Below, one piece after another: positions 9,483 to 17,787 of a DNA stretch of 64,000 nt (the first letter of the stretch is position 1; the number at the start of each line of letters is the position of its first letter). Origin of the DNA: Methylomonas methanica MC09 (GTDB lineage Bacteria; Pseudomonadota; Gammaproteobacteria; Methylococcales; Methylomonadaceae); contig NC_015572.1 of assembly GCF_000214665.1 (NCBI RefSeq), forward strand, positions 744,001 through 808,000, given 5' to 3'. The translations under genes and the position numbers were made by a program. The notes beneath the pieces are model-generated. The model was not told where the DNA came from. It did not search any database and was given only the letters and a program-made list of their open reading frames with translations.

Positions 9483-10045
9483 GTTTTTGGGATAAATACC
9501 AGCTGTATATTTATGTGGCTGCGGCGGCTTTACTGACTTGGTGGCTGCAGCAGTTGTACGAGCAGCGCGCCATCGAAATTCAAGTCGCGGAAAACAGCCC
9601 CGATTTTTTCAGTTCGGGCTATTACAAAGAAGAAATGGGGCTGGATGGTTTGCCTAAGAGCGAGCTGACAGCGGAAAAAATGCTGCACTATAAAGCCGAC
9701 GGTTCCACCCATTTGGAACGGCCGGTGATGGTTTTGCATAATCCGAATGCCGCGCCGTGGGTGATTCAATCCGATAGCGGTATCATGGCGGCCGACGGGG
9801 ATAACCTGCAGCTGAACGGAAAGGCGGTCATTAATCGCGAAGCATCCCAAGGCGCTTCGGCCTTGACGATTAATACTTCGGATTTGCGAGTTAAACTGTC
9901 AACCCACTATGCGGAAACAACGGCTTGGGCGGATATCATTAGCCCACCCAATCAAACATCGGGCACCGGTATGGAAGTAACCTTTGTGAGTCCTATTCAC
10001 TTGAAATTATTGTCCAAGGTTAAAGGGCGTTATGAAATTAAGTAA
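9479..10045 (+). CDS. lptC: LPS export protein LptC
   Basis: A 188-residue bitopic inner-membrane protein with one N-terminal helix (residues about 8-22) and a periplasmic beta-jellyroll domain (IQSDSGIMAADGDNLQLNGK is the typical core). LptC couples the LptB2FG transporter to the LptA bridge. The start at ATG 9479 overlaps the kdsC stop, and the end overlaps lptA by 14 bases. Sequence conservation in this family is low, so the call rests on length, topology and position. Confidence 0.92.
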   Translation: MSFWDKYQLYIYVAAAALLTWWLQQLYEQRAIEIQVAENSPDFFSSGYYKEEMGLDGLPKSELTAEKMLHYKADGSTHLERPVMVLHNPNAAPWVIQSDSGIMAADGDNLQLNGKAVINREASQGASALTINTSDLRVKLSTHYAETTAWADIISPPNQTSGTGMEVTFVSPIHLKLLSKVKGRYEIK

Positions 10046-10532
10046 GTTTATCGGCTTGGGGCTATTACTGTCCGTGCGTCTGGCGTTCGGCTTGGAAACA
10101 GACTCCGAGCAGCCGGTGTATATCGATTCGGATACAGCGGTTTACGACGAAAATACCCAGGTCAGTACCTATATCGGCAATGTGATAGCCACGCAAGGCA
10201 GTATTAAAATTGATGCGGATAAGCTGGTGGTTTATCTGAAAGACGGCGACATTATCAAGTTGGTCGCCACCGGTAAGCCGTCTAAATTCGAACAGCTTCC
10301 CGCCGTGGGTAAAGAAAAAATGTACGGAGAGGGGTTGATCAACGAATTTTATCCGGATAAAAATTTGCTGATCTTTATGCAAAATGCCTCGGTTTGGCAG
10401 GGGGATGCCAAACAATCCAGCGATCATATCGAGTATGATACTAAGAACTCTCTGCTGAAGGCCGGCCAGGGCCAGACGGACGGCAAACGCGTCCATTCCG
10501 TGATCAAACCCAAAGCGAAACCGGCTCAGTAA
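10032..10532 (+). CDS. lptA: LPS transport periplasmic protein LptA
   Basis: A 166-residue protein with a signal peptide (cleavage near residue 20, after LAFG) and an OstA/LptA beta-jellyroll (QPVYIDSDTAVYDENTQVST, then YIGNVIATQGSIKIDADKL). LptA monomers stack head to tail to carry LPS across the periplasm from LptC to LptD. It has the usual LptA length and sits between lptC and lptB; the next gene starts one base after its stop codon. Confidence 0.95.
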   Translation: MKLSKFIGLGLLLSVRLAFGLETDSEQPVYIDSDTAVYDENTQVSTYIGNVIATQGSIKIDADKLVVYLKDGDIIKLVATGKPSKFEQLPAVGKEKMYGEGLINEFYPDKNLLIFMQNASVWQGDAKQSSDHIEYDTKNSLLKAGQGQTDGKRVHSVIKPKAKPAQ

Positions 10533-10533
10533 C

Positions 10534-11259
10534 ATGGCGCGATTAAGGGCGGAGCAAATATTCAAAAGTTATAACCGGCGCAACGTTGTCAACGGGGTGA
10601 GTTTGCAGGTCGATACCAGCGAAGTGGTCGGTTTGCTGGGGCCGAATGGCGCGGGTAAAACCACCAGCTTTTATATGTTGGTGGGCTTGATCAAGGCCGA
10701 TGCCGGAGAGATTTACCTGGATGATCAATGTATTACCCATCATCCCATGCATAGGCGGGCCAGATTGGGCATCGGTTATTTGGCTCAGGAAGCTTCGGTG
10801 TTTCGTAAACTGAGCGTGGCGGATAACTTGCGGGCGGTTTTGCAGATTCGCGCCGATTTGACCGATGGTCAGATCGAGCTGATGATCGATGAGCTATTGG
10901 GTGAATTCGGGATCAGTCACTTACGCAATCAACAAGCCTTGGGTCTGTCGGGCGGCGAGCGTCGGCGAGTTGAAATCGCCCGGGCATTGGCTTCCGAACC
11001 GCAATTTATTTTGTTGGATGAGCCGTTTGCCGGCGTCGACCCGATTTCGGTGCTGGAACTACAAAAAATTATTGCCCAATTGAAGGATCGGGGTATCGGT
11101 ATTTTGATTACCGAACACAAAGTCCGGGAAACGCTTGAAATATGCGACCGGGCTTATATATTGAATTCAGGGCAGGTGATTGCCGAGGGAGCCGCGCGGC
11201 AATTAGTTGAAAACGAAGAAGTCCGCCGCGTATATTTAGGCGACACATTTAGCTTATAG
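10534..11259 (+). CDS. lptB: LPS export ABC transporter ATPase LptB
   Basis: A 241-residue ABC ATPase with Walker A (GPNGAGKTTSFYML), Q-loop region (GIGYLAQEASVFRKL), signature (LSGGERRRVEIARALA), Walker B (FILLDEPFAGVDP) and switch histidine (ITEHKVRETL). It energises LPS extraction from the inner membrane with LptF and LptG, which are not in this window. It lies directly before rpoN, as in most gammaproteobacteria. Confidence 0.98.
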   Translation: MARLRAEQIFKSYNRRNVVNGVSLQVDTSEVVGLLGPNGAGKTTSFYMLVGLIKADAGEIYLDDQCITHHPMHRRARLGIGYLAQEASVFRKLSVADNLRAVLQIRADLTDGQIELMIDELLGEFGISHLRNQQALGLSGGERRRVEIARALASEPQFILLDEPFAGVDPISVLELQKIIAQLKDRGIGILITEHKVRETLEICDRAYILNSGQVIAEGAARQLVENEEVRRVYLGDTFSL

Positions 11260-11272
11260 AGATCGAGTAGTT

Positions 11273-12709
11273 ATGAAGCAATCTTTACAGCTCAGAATTG
11301 GTCAGAGCCTGACAATGACGCCGCAACTGCAACAGGCGATCAAATTATTGCAGATGTCGACCTTGGATTTGCAGCAGGAAATCCAGCAGGCGTTGGAGTC
11401 CAACATGATGTTGGAAGTGGAAGAAGACGATTTACCTACCTTGGAGTACAGGGAAAAACAGTCGGAAAATTCCGACCAAGTCACCAGCGAAGGCTCGCAA
11501 ACCGATATGCCGGATGAACTGCCGGTCGATGTCAGCTGGGACGACGTCTATGAAAGTGCCTTGCCGGCGGGAGACGATTCGTCCGACAGCGCCGAATTCG
11601 AAACCTTTCGAGGTAAAACCCAAACCTTGCAGGATCATTTGATCTGGCAGCTGGAATTGACGCATGTTTCCGAGCGCGACTACGCCATTGCGGTGGGGAT
11701 TATCGACGCCATTAACGACGACGGTTATGTCGCCACTGATTTGAACGATATATACCAGGGCTTGTTGGAGCAGTTGGAAGACTTGGAAATGGATGAAGTG
11801 CAGGCCGTTTTGCACATGATTCAGAATTTCGATCCGGTCGGTGTCGGTGCCCTGGATTTGGCCGATTGCTTGCGTCTGCAAGTGTTGCAATTGCCGGATG
11901 ATACGCCTTTCAAGGCCGACGCCTTGGATTTCGTGTCCCGACATTTGGAGTTGTTGGCCACTTGCGATCAGGCTCGCCTGATGAAGCGGGTCGGTTTCAG
12001 CGAGGAACAATTGAAGGGTGTCCTGGCCTTGATCAGAAGTTTGGATCCCAAGCCCGGCGCGCGCCTGCAGGAAATGGATGTGGAGTACGTGGTGCCCGAT
12101 GTATTTGTGCACAAGGTCAAGGATCAATGGCAGGTCACGCTCAATCCCGATATCGCACCGAAGTTGCGCATCAACCCGTTCTACTCGGGCATGATCAAGC
12201 GGGCGGACAACAGCCAGGACAATGTCAGCATGAAAAACCACATGCAAGAGGCGCGTTGGTTTATCAAAAGCCTGCACAGCCGCAACGATACCTTGTTGCG
12301 GGTGGCCAAAAGCATCGTGGAAAAACAGGGCGAGTTTTTCGAGCACGGTCCGATTGCCATGAAGGCCATGGTACTGAGGGATATCGCCGAGGAACTGGAG
12401 CTGCATGAATCCACCATTTCCCGGGTTACCACACAGAAATACATGCACACCCCGCAGGGTGTAATCGAATTTAAATATTTCTTCTCCAGTCATGTCAGCA
12501 CTGAAGGGGGAGGCGAGTGCTCGGCCACGGCGATCAGAGCACTGATAAAAGAGTTGGTGGGTAACGAAAACCCGGCCAAACCACTAAGCGATAGTAAAAT
12601 ATCCGACTTATTGAATGAGAAGGGCATTAATGTGGCGCGGCGTACTATTGCAAAATACCGCGAAGCCATGTCGATTCCTTCCACCAGCCAGCGGAAAAGG
12701 CTAATTTAA
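11273..12709 (+). CDS. rpoN: RNA polymerase sigma-54 factor
   Basis: A 478-residue protein of normal length. Region I is Gln-rich (QLRIGQSLTMTPQLQQAIKL), which binds enhancer proteins. An acidic region II follows (about residues 50-120), then the core-binding region, the HTH (LHESTISRVTTQKYMHTP) and the C-terminal RpoN box ARRTIAKYRE that reads the -24 element. Sigma-54 drives nitrogen, motility and other activator-dependent promoters. It starts 13 bases after lptB. Confidence 0.98.
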   Translation: MKQSLQLRIGQSLTMTPQLQQAIKLLQMSTLDLQQEIQQALESNMMLEVEEDDLPTLEYREKQSENSDQVTSEGSQTDMPDELPVDVSWDDVYESALPAGDDSSDSAEFETFRGKTQTLQDHLIWQLELTHVSERDYAIAVGIIDAINDDGYVATDLNDIYQGLLEQLEDLEMDEVQAVLHMIQNFDPVGVGALDLADCLRLQVLQLPDDTPFKADALDFVSRHLELLATCDQARLMKRVGFSEEQLKGVLALIRSLDPKPGARLQEMDVEYVVPDVFVHKVKDQWQVTLNPDIAPKLRINPFYSGMIKRADNSQDNVSMKNHMQEARWFIKSLHSRNDTLLRVAKSIVEKQGEFFEHGPIAMKAMVLRDIAEELELHESTISRVTTQKYMHTPQGVIEFKYFFSSHVSTEGGGECSATAIRALIKELVGNENPAKPLSDSKISDLLNEKGINVARRTIAKYREAMSIPSTSQRKRLI

Positions 12710-12750
12710 ATCTAACGGGAAGCACATTTTTTATAAACAGGAGTATTTCC

Positions 12751-13041
12751 ATGCAAGTCAGTATCACAGGTCATCACGTAGAAGTCACCGAGGCATTAAG
12801 AGCCCATGTAGAAGACAAGATCGGCAAATTGAAACGTCATTTCGATAACGTGGTCGATGTGCACGTTATTTTGACGGTCGAAAAACTGGAACAAAAAGCC
12901 GAGGCTACCGTGCAAATCAGCGGCGCAAAACTGTATGCCGACGATACGCAAGAAGATATGTATGTCGCCATCGATAACATGGTCGACAAATTGGACAGAC
13001 AGATTGTCAAACACAAAGAAAAATTACAAAACCATCGTTAA
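12751..13041 (+). CDS. hpf: ribosome hibernation promoting factor, short form
   Basis: A 96-residue protein with the Hpf/YfiA fold (VSITGHHVEVTEALRAHVED, KIGKLKRHFDNV). Short Hpf, with RMF, joins 70S ribosomes into inactive 100S dimers in stationary phase. It lies 41 bases after rpoN with a good Shine-Dalgarno (CAGGAG). It is followed not by ptsN, as in enteric bacteria, but by a hairpin and then rapZ. Confidence 0.96.
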   Translation: MQVSITGHHVEVTEALRAHVEDKIGKLKRHFDNVVDVHVILTVEKLEQKAEATVQISGAKLYADDTQEDMYVAIDNMVDKLDRQIVKHKEKLQNHR

Positions 13042-13057
13042 TCACTGAAAAAAAAGG

Positions 13058-13084
13058 ACAGGGCGAAGTTTGGCTTCGCCCTGT
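13058..13084 (+). terminator. 11-bp hairpin between hpf and rapZ
   Basis: ACAGGGCGAAG (13058-13068) and CTTCGCCCTGT (13074-13084) form a perfect stem with a 5-base loop. An A-rich tract precedes it but no U run follows on the plus strand. It may be a weak terminator, an mRNA stability element or a processing site separating hpf from rapZ. Confidence 0.55.
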
Positions 13085-13094
13085 TGAACAGTTT

Positions 13095-13952
13095 ATGAAA
13101 TTGGTCATTATCAGCGGCTTATCAGGCTCGGGGAAAAGTATCGCTCTGGATACGCTGGAGGACTGTGGATATTATTGTATCGATAATCTACCGGTCGTCT
13201 TGCTGCAGGATTTTATTGACCATGTGATGCTGGAAGACCGGCAAACCTATCAAAAGACCGCTATCGGCATCGACGCCCGCAATCAAACCGAAAACCTGGC
13301 GGATTTTCCCAATAACCTGAAACTTATTCGGGACAAAGGTATTGAATGTGAAGTGGTTTATATGCATGCCGAGGAGAATATTATCCTCAAGCGGTATAGC
13401 GAAACCCGCCGCAGACATCCGCTTACCACGGCCGACAGGCCCTTGCGGGAGGCGTTGGAAATTGAACAGGAAGTATTACGGCCGCTTGCGGTTCATGCCG
13501 ATATTACCATCGATACCAGCTATACCCTTTACCACCAATTACGGGATTTACTCAAAAACCGGCTGGGGGAAAAAGGCAAAGGCAGCTTATCGATTTTATT
13601 TCAGTCTTTTGGATTTAAGTACGGTATTCCTCTGGATGCGGACTTCGTATTTGATGCCCGCAGTTTACCCAATCCCTATTGGGTGGCGGAATTGCGCGCG
13701 CATAACGGACGGGAGCAACCGGTAATCGATTTTTTACAAGGCGAAACCATAGTCCAAGAATTTTTGCGGGATATTAGCCAATTTATTGAGCGCTGGGCGC
13801 CCCGCTTCGAGTCCGATAACCGCAGTTATCTGACCATTGCCATTGGCTGTACGGGCGGACAGCACCGTTCGGTTTTTCTGGTGGAGGCGCTGAGCCAATA
13901 TTTTAAAGACAAAATTCCGAATGTGATCGTCAGACATCGCGAGCTGCGCTAA
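13095..13952 (+). CDS. rapZ: RNase adapter protein RapZ
   Basis: A 285-residue protein with an N-terminal P-loop (GLSGSGKS, residues about 8-15), a DCGYYCIDNLPVVLL Walker B-like segment and the conserved C-terminal block CTGGQHRSV. In E. coli RapZ binds GlmZ and GlmY RNAs and presents GlmZ to RNase E, tuning glucosamine-6-phosphate synthesis. The rpoN-hpf-rapZ linkage is normal, but ptsN and the NPr gene are missing from this position. Confidence 0.96.
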   Translation: MKLVIISGLSGSGKSIALDTLEDCGYYCIDNLPVVLLQDFIDHVMLEDRQTYQKTAIGIDARNQTENLADFPNNLKLIRDKGIECEVVYMHAEENIILKRYSETRRRHPLTTADRPLREALEIEQEVLRPLAVHADITIDTSYTLYHQLRDLLKNRLGEKGKGSLSILFQSFGFKYGIPLDADFVFDARSLPNPYWVAELRAHNGREQPVIDFLQGETIVQEFLRDISQFIERWAPRFESDNRSYLTIAIGCTGGQHRSVFLVEALSQYFKDKIPNVIVRHRELR

Positions 13953-13988
13953 CAGGACAGTGAAGCCCTTAAAACAAACGTTTCCACT

Positions 13989-15344
13989 ATGTCATCATTA
14001 CCGATAGAAAATAGTAAACAGCTACTGAATAGAGTTGGCAAAATCCTGGAAAAAGGCTCCCAGATTGAAATCAGAAATCTGGTGCATTCTTTGTATCCCG
14101 CGGAAACGGCGCACATTCTCGAATCGTTGGAACCGGAACAACGCGCCAAAATATGGACGGTAATTCCTCCCAGCGTAATGGGCGAAATTCTGGTCGAAGT
14201 CAATGAGGAAGTGGGTAGCGGTTTGCTGAAAATTACCGACCGCAAGGATCTGATTGCCGCCTGCGAGAATATGGGGTCGGACAGCATGGTCGACCTGTTG
14301 CATGTATTGCCGGAGCCTTTGCTGTCGCAAGTCATTGAAACCATCGGTGCGCAGAATCGCAGCCGCTTCGAGAAAACCCTGCGTTATGCCGAACACACCG
14401 CCGGCGGCCTGATGTCTCAGGAGGTGCTGACGGTACGTTCCGACGTGACTTTGGATGTGGTGGCGCGCTATTTAAGAAAGCGCGGCAAAATTCCGGCGGG
14501 TACCGAAAGCTTGGTTGTGGTTGACCGTACAGAGCAGTTTCAGGGGGTTTTGCCTTTAAGCCAGTTTCTGGCCAGTGACCCGCATAGCAAAGTAGCCGAT
14601 GTGATGGATAGCCGCGGCATTGCCGTTATATACAGCATGCCCAGCCGCGATGTAGTCAGGTTATTCGAGCAGCGTAATCTACTGTCGATGCCGGTGGTGG
14701 CGGATGACGGGAAAGTTATAGGGCGTATCACAATAGACGATATCGTGGATGTCATTCGCGAGGAAGCCGATCATTCCTTGATGGGCATGGCGGGTTTGAC
14801 CGAAGAGCACGATATGTTTGCCCCCGTGGTGACCAGCGCCAAACGCCGCGCGGTCTGGTTGGGCATCAATCTGTTGACCGCCTTTTTAGCGGCGTGGGTG
14901 ATCGATTTATTTGAAGACACCATTCAGCAGATAGTGGCATTGGCGGTATTGATGCCGATCGTTGCCAGCATGGGCGGCATTGCCGGCAGTCAGACGCTGA
15001 CCCTGGTGATTCGCGGTTTGGCCTTGCAGCAAGTGTCGGCCGGCAATACCTTGAGTCTGTTGATAAAAGAAGTGTCGGTGGGCTTGGCAAACGGTATATT
15101 TTGGTCCATCGTCGTGACCTGCGTGGCCGGGATTTGGTTTCATGACAGTCATCTGGGGATCTTGCTGGGTTCCGCCATGTTAATCAATCTGGTTTGTGCG
15201 GCTTTGGCCGGGGTAACCATACCGGTGGTGTTGGATAGGTTGGGTATTGATCCGGCCCTGGCGGGAGGAGTGTTGCTGACGACAGTCACTGACGTGGTAG
15301 GGTTTATGGCCTTCCTGGGTTTGGCAACCCTGTTCCTGCTCTAA
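13989..15344 (+). CDS. mgtE: MgtE-type magnesium channel
   Basis: A 451-residue protein of normal length: N-terminal superhelical domain (about 1-130), tandem CBS domains (about 135-260), then five C-terminal membrane helices with the GIAGSQTLTLVIRG pore motif. MgtE is a homodimeric Mg2+ channel in the inner membrane gated by cytosolic Mg2+. It follows rapZ by 36 bases and could share its transcript. No M-box-like leader fits in that gap. Confidence 0.95.
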   Translation: MSSLPIENSKQLLNRVGKILEKGSQIEIRNLVHSLYPAETAHILESLEPEQRAKIWTVIPPSVMGEILVEVNEEVGSGLLKITDRKDLIAACENMGSDSMVDLLHVLPEPLLSQVIETIGAQNRSRFEKTLRYAEHTAGGLMSQEVLTVRSDVTLDVVARYLRKRGKIPAGTESLVVVDRTEQFQGVLPLSQFLASDPHSKVADVMDSRGIAVIYSMPSRDVVRLFEQRNLLSMPVVADDGKVIGRITIDDIVDVIREEADHSLMGMAGLTEEHDMFAPVVTSAKRRAVWLGINLLTAFLAAWVIDLFEDTIQQIVALAVLMPIVASMGGIAGSQTLTLVIRGLALQQVSAGNTLSLLIKEVSVGLANGIFWSIVVTCVAGIWFHDSHLGILLGSAMLINLVCAALAGVTIPVVLDRLGIDPALAGGVLLTTVTDVVGFMAFLGLATLFLL

Positions 15345-15374
15345 GTCACACTATGCTTTTTCCTGTGGATAATG

Positions 15375-15391
15375 ATAGTATTCCATACTAT
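15375..15391. promoter_or_regulatory. short palindrome upstream of minC
   Basis: ATAGTAT-tcc-ATACTAT is a perfect 7-bp inverted repeat 30 bases before the minC ATG, in the 76-base gap after mgtE. It could be an operator or part of the min promoter. No regulator can be named. Confidence 0.35.
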
Positions 15392-15420
15392 ACAAACGGC
15401 TGATTCTCTTTGAAAACTCT

Positions 15421-16161
15421 ATGTCCACCAGTTCTCCTACTTTGCAAAAAGCAGCTTTAGAGTTTAAAAGCACCTCGCTGACGGTGCCGGTATTGCTGTT
15501 GGCGAGTAACGACGAACTGCATATCGAGCTGCAACTTAAAGAAAAAGTCGCTCAGGCGCCTGAATTTTTTAAGCATTCCCCCTTGCTTATCGATCTGCAA
15601 AAGTTAAATAGCCAGGGCCTGGATATGGATTTGCAATCCCTGGTTACGCTGGTGCGCAATTTGGAGTTTATGCCCATCGGTATTCGCGGCGGTAACGAAA
15701 AGCAAAACCAGGCGGCCTTGACCATGAATCTGCCGGTGCATTCCATGCATGGCAGCAATGCGCCCATGGCGAATAAGCCGGCGGCAAAAACATTATCGGT
15801 GCCGGAAGTGGAAGAAATTAAAGCCCCCGAACAAGCGCTTGAAAACAAATTAATTAGCCAGCCGGTGCGTTCCGGGCAGCGCGTTTACGCCAAGGGCGAC
15901 TTGATAGTAACCGCGACCGTGAGCGCTGGTGCCGAGATTATGGCGGAAGGTAATATTCATGTGTACGGGTCCCTGCGCGGACGGGCCCTGGCGGGTGTTT
16001 TGGGCGATATCAACAGCCGGATTTTCTGCTCCGATCTGCAGGCGGAATTGATTTCGATAGCCGGTATTTATCAACTCAGCGACGATCTAAGTCCCGAATT
16101 AGCGCACAAACCCGTTCAGATCAGTCTGGATAACCAGACCCTAATTATTAAAGACATTTAA
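15421..16161 (+). CDS. minC: septum site-determining protein MinC
   Basis: A 246-residue division inhibitor. The N-terminal domain (about 1-110) blocks FtsZ assembly. The C-terminal beta-helix (QRVYAKGDLIVTATVSAGAE, GNIHVYGSLRGRALAGV) dimerises and binds MinD. A linker of about 30 residues separates the two. It is first of the minCDE operon. Confidence 0.96.
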   Translation: MSTSSPTLQKAALEFKSTSLTVPVLLLASNDELHIELQLKEKVAQAPEFFKHSPLLIDLQKLNSQGLDMDLQSLVTLVRNLEFMPIGIRGGNEKQNQAALTMNLPVHSMHGSNAPMANKPAAKTLSVPEVEEIKAPEQALENKLISQPVRSGQRVYAKGDLIVTATVSAGAEIMAEGNIHVYGSLRGRALAGVLGDINSRIFCSDLQAELISIAGIYQLSDDLSPELAHKPVQISLDNQTLIIKDI

Positions 16162-16182
16162 GCTTTTCTCGGAGGAATAACA

Positions 16183-16995
16183 TTGGCCAGAATTATCGTC
16201 GTAACGTCAGGAAAAGGTGGTGTGGGTAAAACCACAACCAGTGCGGCTATCGCAATGGGCCTGGCAAAGAGAGGCCATAAAACCGCGGTTATCGATTTTG
16301 ATGTGGGTTTGCGCAACCTGGATTTGATCATGGGCTGCGAACGCCGGGTGGTTTATGATTTGGTCAACGTCATCAATAACGAAGCGAGCCTGAATCAGGC
16401 TTTGATCAGAGACAAACGTTGCGATCAGCTTTATATCCTGCCTGCTTCGCAGACCCGGGACAAAGACGCCCTGACTACCGAAGGCGTGGGTAAAATTCTC
16501 GAAGAACTGGCCAAGGAGTTTAAATACATTGTCTGCGATTCGCCGGCCGGTATTGAGCGCGGCGCAACCCTGGCGATGTACTTTGCCGACGATGCATTTG
16601 TCGTGACCAATCCTGAAGTCTCTTCGGTGCGCGATTCCGACCGGATGCTGGGGATTCTGTCCAGTAAGTCGCGCCGGGCGGAAAAAGGCGAAGAACCCAT
16701 CAAGGAGTATTTGCTATTGTCGCGGTATTCGCCCGATCGCGTGAAACTGGGCGAAATGTTGAGCGTGGATGATGTGCAGGAAATTTTATCGCTGCATTTA
16801 TTGGGGGTGATTCCCGAATCAAAGTCGGTATTGAATGCCTCAAATTCCGGTACGCCAGTCATTCTTGATGAACAAAGCGATGCCGGACAAGCCTATCAAG
16901 ATATAGTGGCCCGGTATTTAGGGGAAGATAAACCCCATCGTTTCATTGAGGAAGAGAAGAAAGGCTTGTTTAGCAAGCTTTTAGGGAGAAAGTAA
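16183..16995 (+). CDS. minD: septum site-determining ATPase MinD
   Basis: A 270-residue deviant Walker A ATPase (SGKGGVGKTTTSAAIAMGLA) with DSPAGIERGA and a C-terminal amphipathic membrane-binding helix (KKGLFSKLLG). It binds the membrane when ATP-loaded, recruits MinC, and oscillates with MinE. The start is TTG 16183, supported by GGAGG 7 bases upstream and by the family N-terminus MARIIVVTSGKGG. The stop overlaps the minE ATG by one base. Confidence 0.97.
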   Translation: MARIIVVTSGKGGVGKTTTSAAIAMGLAKRGHKTAVIDFDVGLRNLDLIMGCERRVVYDLVNVINNEASLNQALIRDKRCDQLYILPASQTRDKDALTTEGVGKILEELAKEFKYIVCDSPAGIERGATLAMYFADDAFVVTNPEVSSVRDSDRMLGILSSKSRRAEKGEEPIKEYLLLSRYSPDRVKLGEMLSVDDVQEILSLHLLGVIPESKSVLNASNSGTPVILDEQSDAGQAYQDIVARYLGEDKPHRFIEEEKKGLFSKLLGRK

Positions 16996-17249
16996 TGAGT
17001 CTCTTGGATTATTTCAGATCATCGAAACCGAGCAGCGCCTCGCTGGCAAAAGAGCGGTTACAAATTCTGGTTGCCCATGAACGATCCTCACGCAACCAGC
17101 CTTCGTATCTGCCTCAACTGCAGCAGGAGTTGTTAACGGTAATTCGTAAATATGTCAACGTTGGTCAGGATGCCATTACGGTCAATTTTGAACAGGATGG
17201 CAACCAAGAAACACTGGAGTTGAATATTGTATTACCCGAAGATCGTTAA
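16995..17249 (+). CDS. minE: cell division topological specificity factor MinE
   Basis: An 84-residue protein. The N-terminal amphipathic segment (SLLDYFRSSKPSSASLAKER) targets the membrane. The LQILVAHERS stretch contacts MinD and stimulates its ATPase, and the rest is the dimerisation domain. It is last in minCDE, with its start codon overlapping the minD stop codon. Confidence 0.97.
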   Translation: MSLLDYFRSSKPSSASLAKERLQILVAHERSSRNQPSYLPQLQQELLTVIRKYVNVGQDAITVNFEQDGNQETLELNIVLPEDR

Positions 17250-17329
17250 GTTTTTCGGTGCAATGCTATTCGCGTGTGTGAGCCCTTAAGGTCGAATTTG
17301 GTTTTTTTGTTGAAATGTGAGGTGTTGAA

Positions 17330-17527
17330 ATGAGAGATGTAATTGGTGATGCGGCTGGTAAAGTTTGGCACTATCTAAATGATAATGGTGATGCCAGTGT
17401 CTCTAAAGTCACATCGGAAACCGGCCTGGGTAAAAACGAAGTCCAGCGCGCAATCGGCTGGCTGTTGAAAGAAGATAAACTGAATATCGAAACAGTGGGA
17501 CGTGCGGAAACCCTGTCCCTGAAATAA
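17330..17527 (+). CDS. small winged-helix protein (DUF2582 type)
   Basis: A 65-residue protein that is almost entirely one winged helix-turn-helix (VWHYLNDNGDASVSKVTSET, GLGKNEVQRAIGWLLKEDKL). It resembles the DUF2582 family of short stand-alone wHTH proteins, whose function is not established to my knowledge. It lies 80 bases after minE with a GAGGTGTTGAA leader and is followed at once by a very large terminator hairpin, so it may be its own short transcript. Confidence 0.75.
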   Translation: MRDVIGDAAGKVWHYLNDNGDASVSKVTSETGLGKNEVQRAIGWLLKEDKLNIETVGRAETLSLK

Positions 17528-17541
17528 CAATTTCCCGAGGG

Positions 17542-17638
17542 CCCTGCATTAAGCCCAGCCTAAGCAGAGTTAATCAAACTATTAACTTAGTGGTTTGATT
17601 GACGCTTTCCTTAGGCTTGGTTTTGCAGGGTTTTTTTT
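17542..17638 (+). terminator. long nested terminator hairpin
   Basis: CCCTGCA (17542-17548) pairs with TGCAGGG (17624-17630), AGCCTAAG (17557-17564) with CTTAGGCT (17610-17617), and AATCAAAC (17572-17579) with GTTTGATT (17593-17600). The stem is followed by eight T. It is far longer than a typical intrinsic terminator and could also be a stable small RNA 3' end. The rest of the gap to 17787 shows nothing else clear. Confidence 0.85.
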
Positions 17639-17787
17639 GCCCGGATGGTGGGAATAACCGCTAGCCAATCGAAATCGGACTACACTGTATCTGCAAAAAA
17701 CAATGCATTTCAATTGTTAGTAATCCGCGAACCCTAAAACATAATTTTACTGATTCCCCTTTTTTAGTTTGGAGTTTTCCGCTCGAA

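Noticed and set aside
13953..13988. Mg2+ riboswitch before mgtE
   Set aside because: The gap is only 36 bases, too short for an M-box leader, and shows no structure of that kind.
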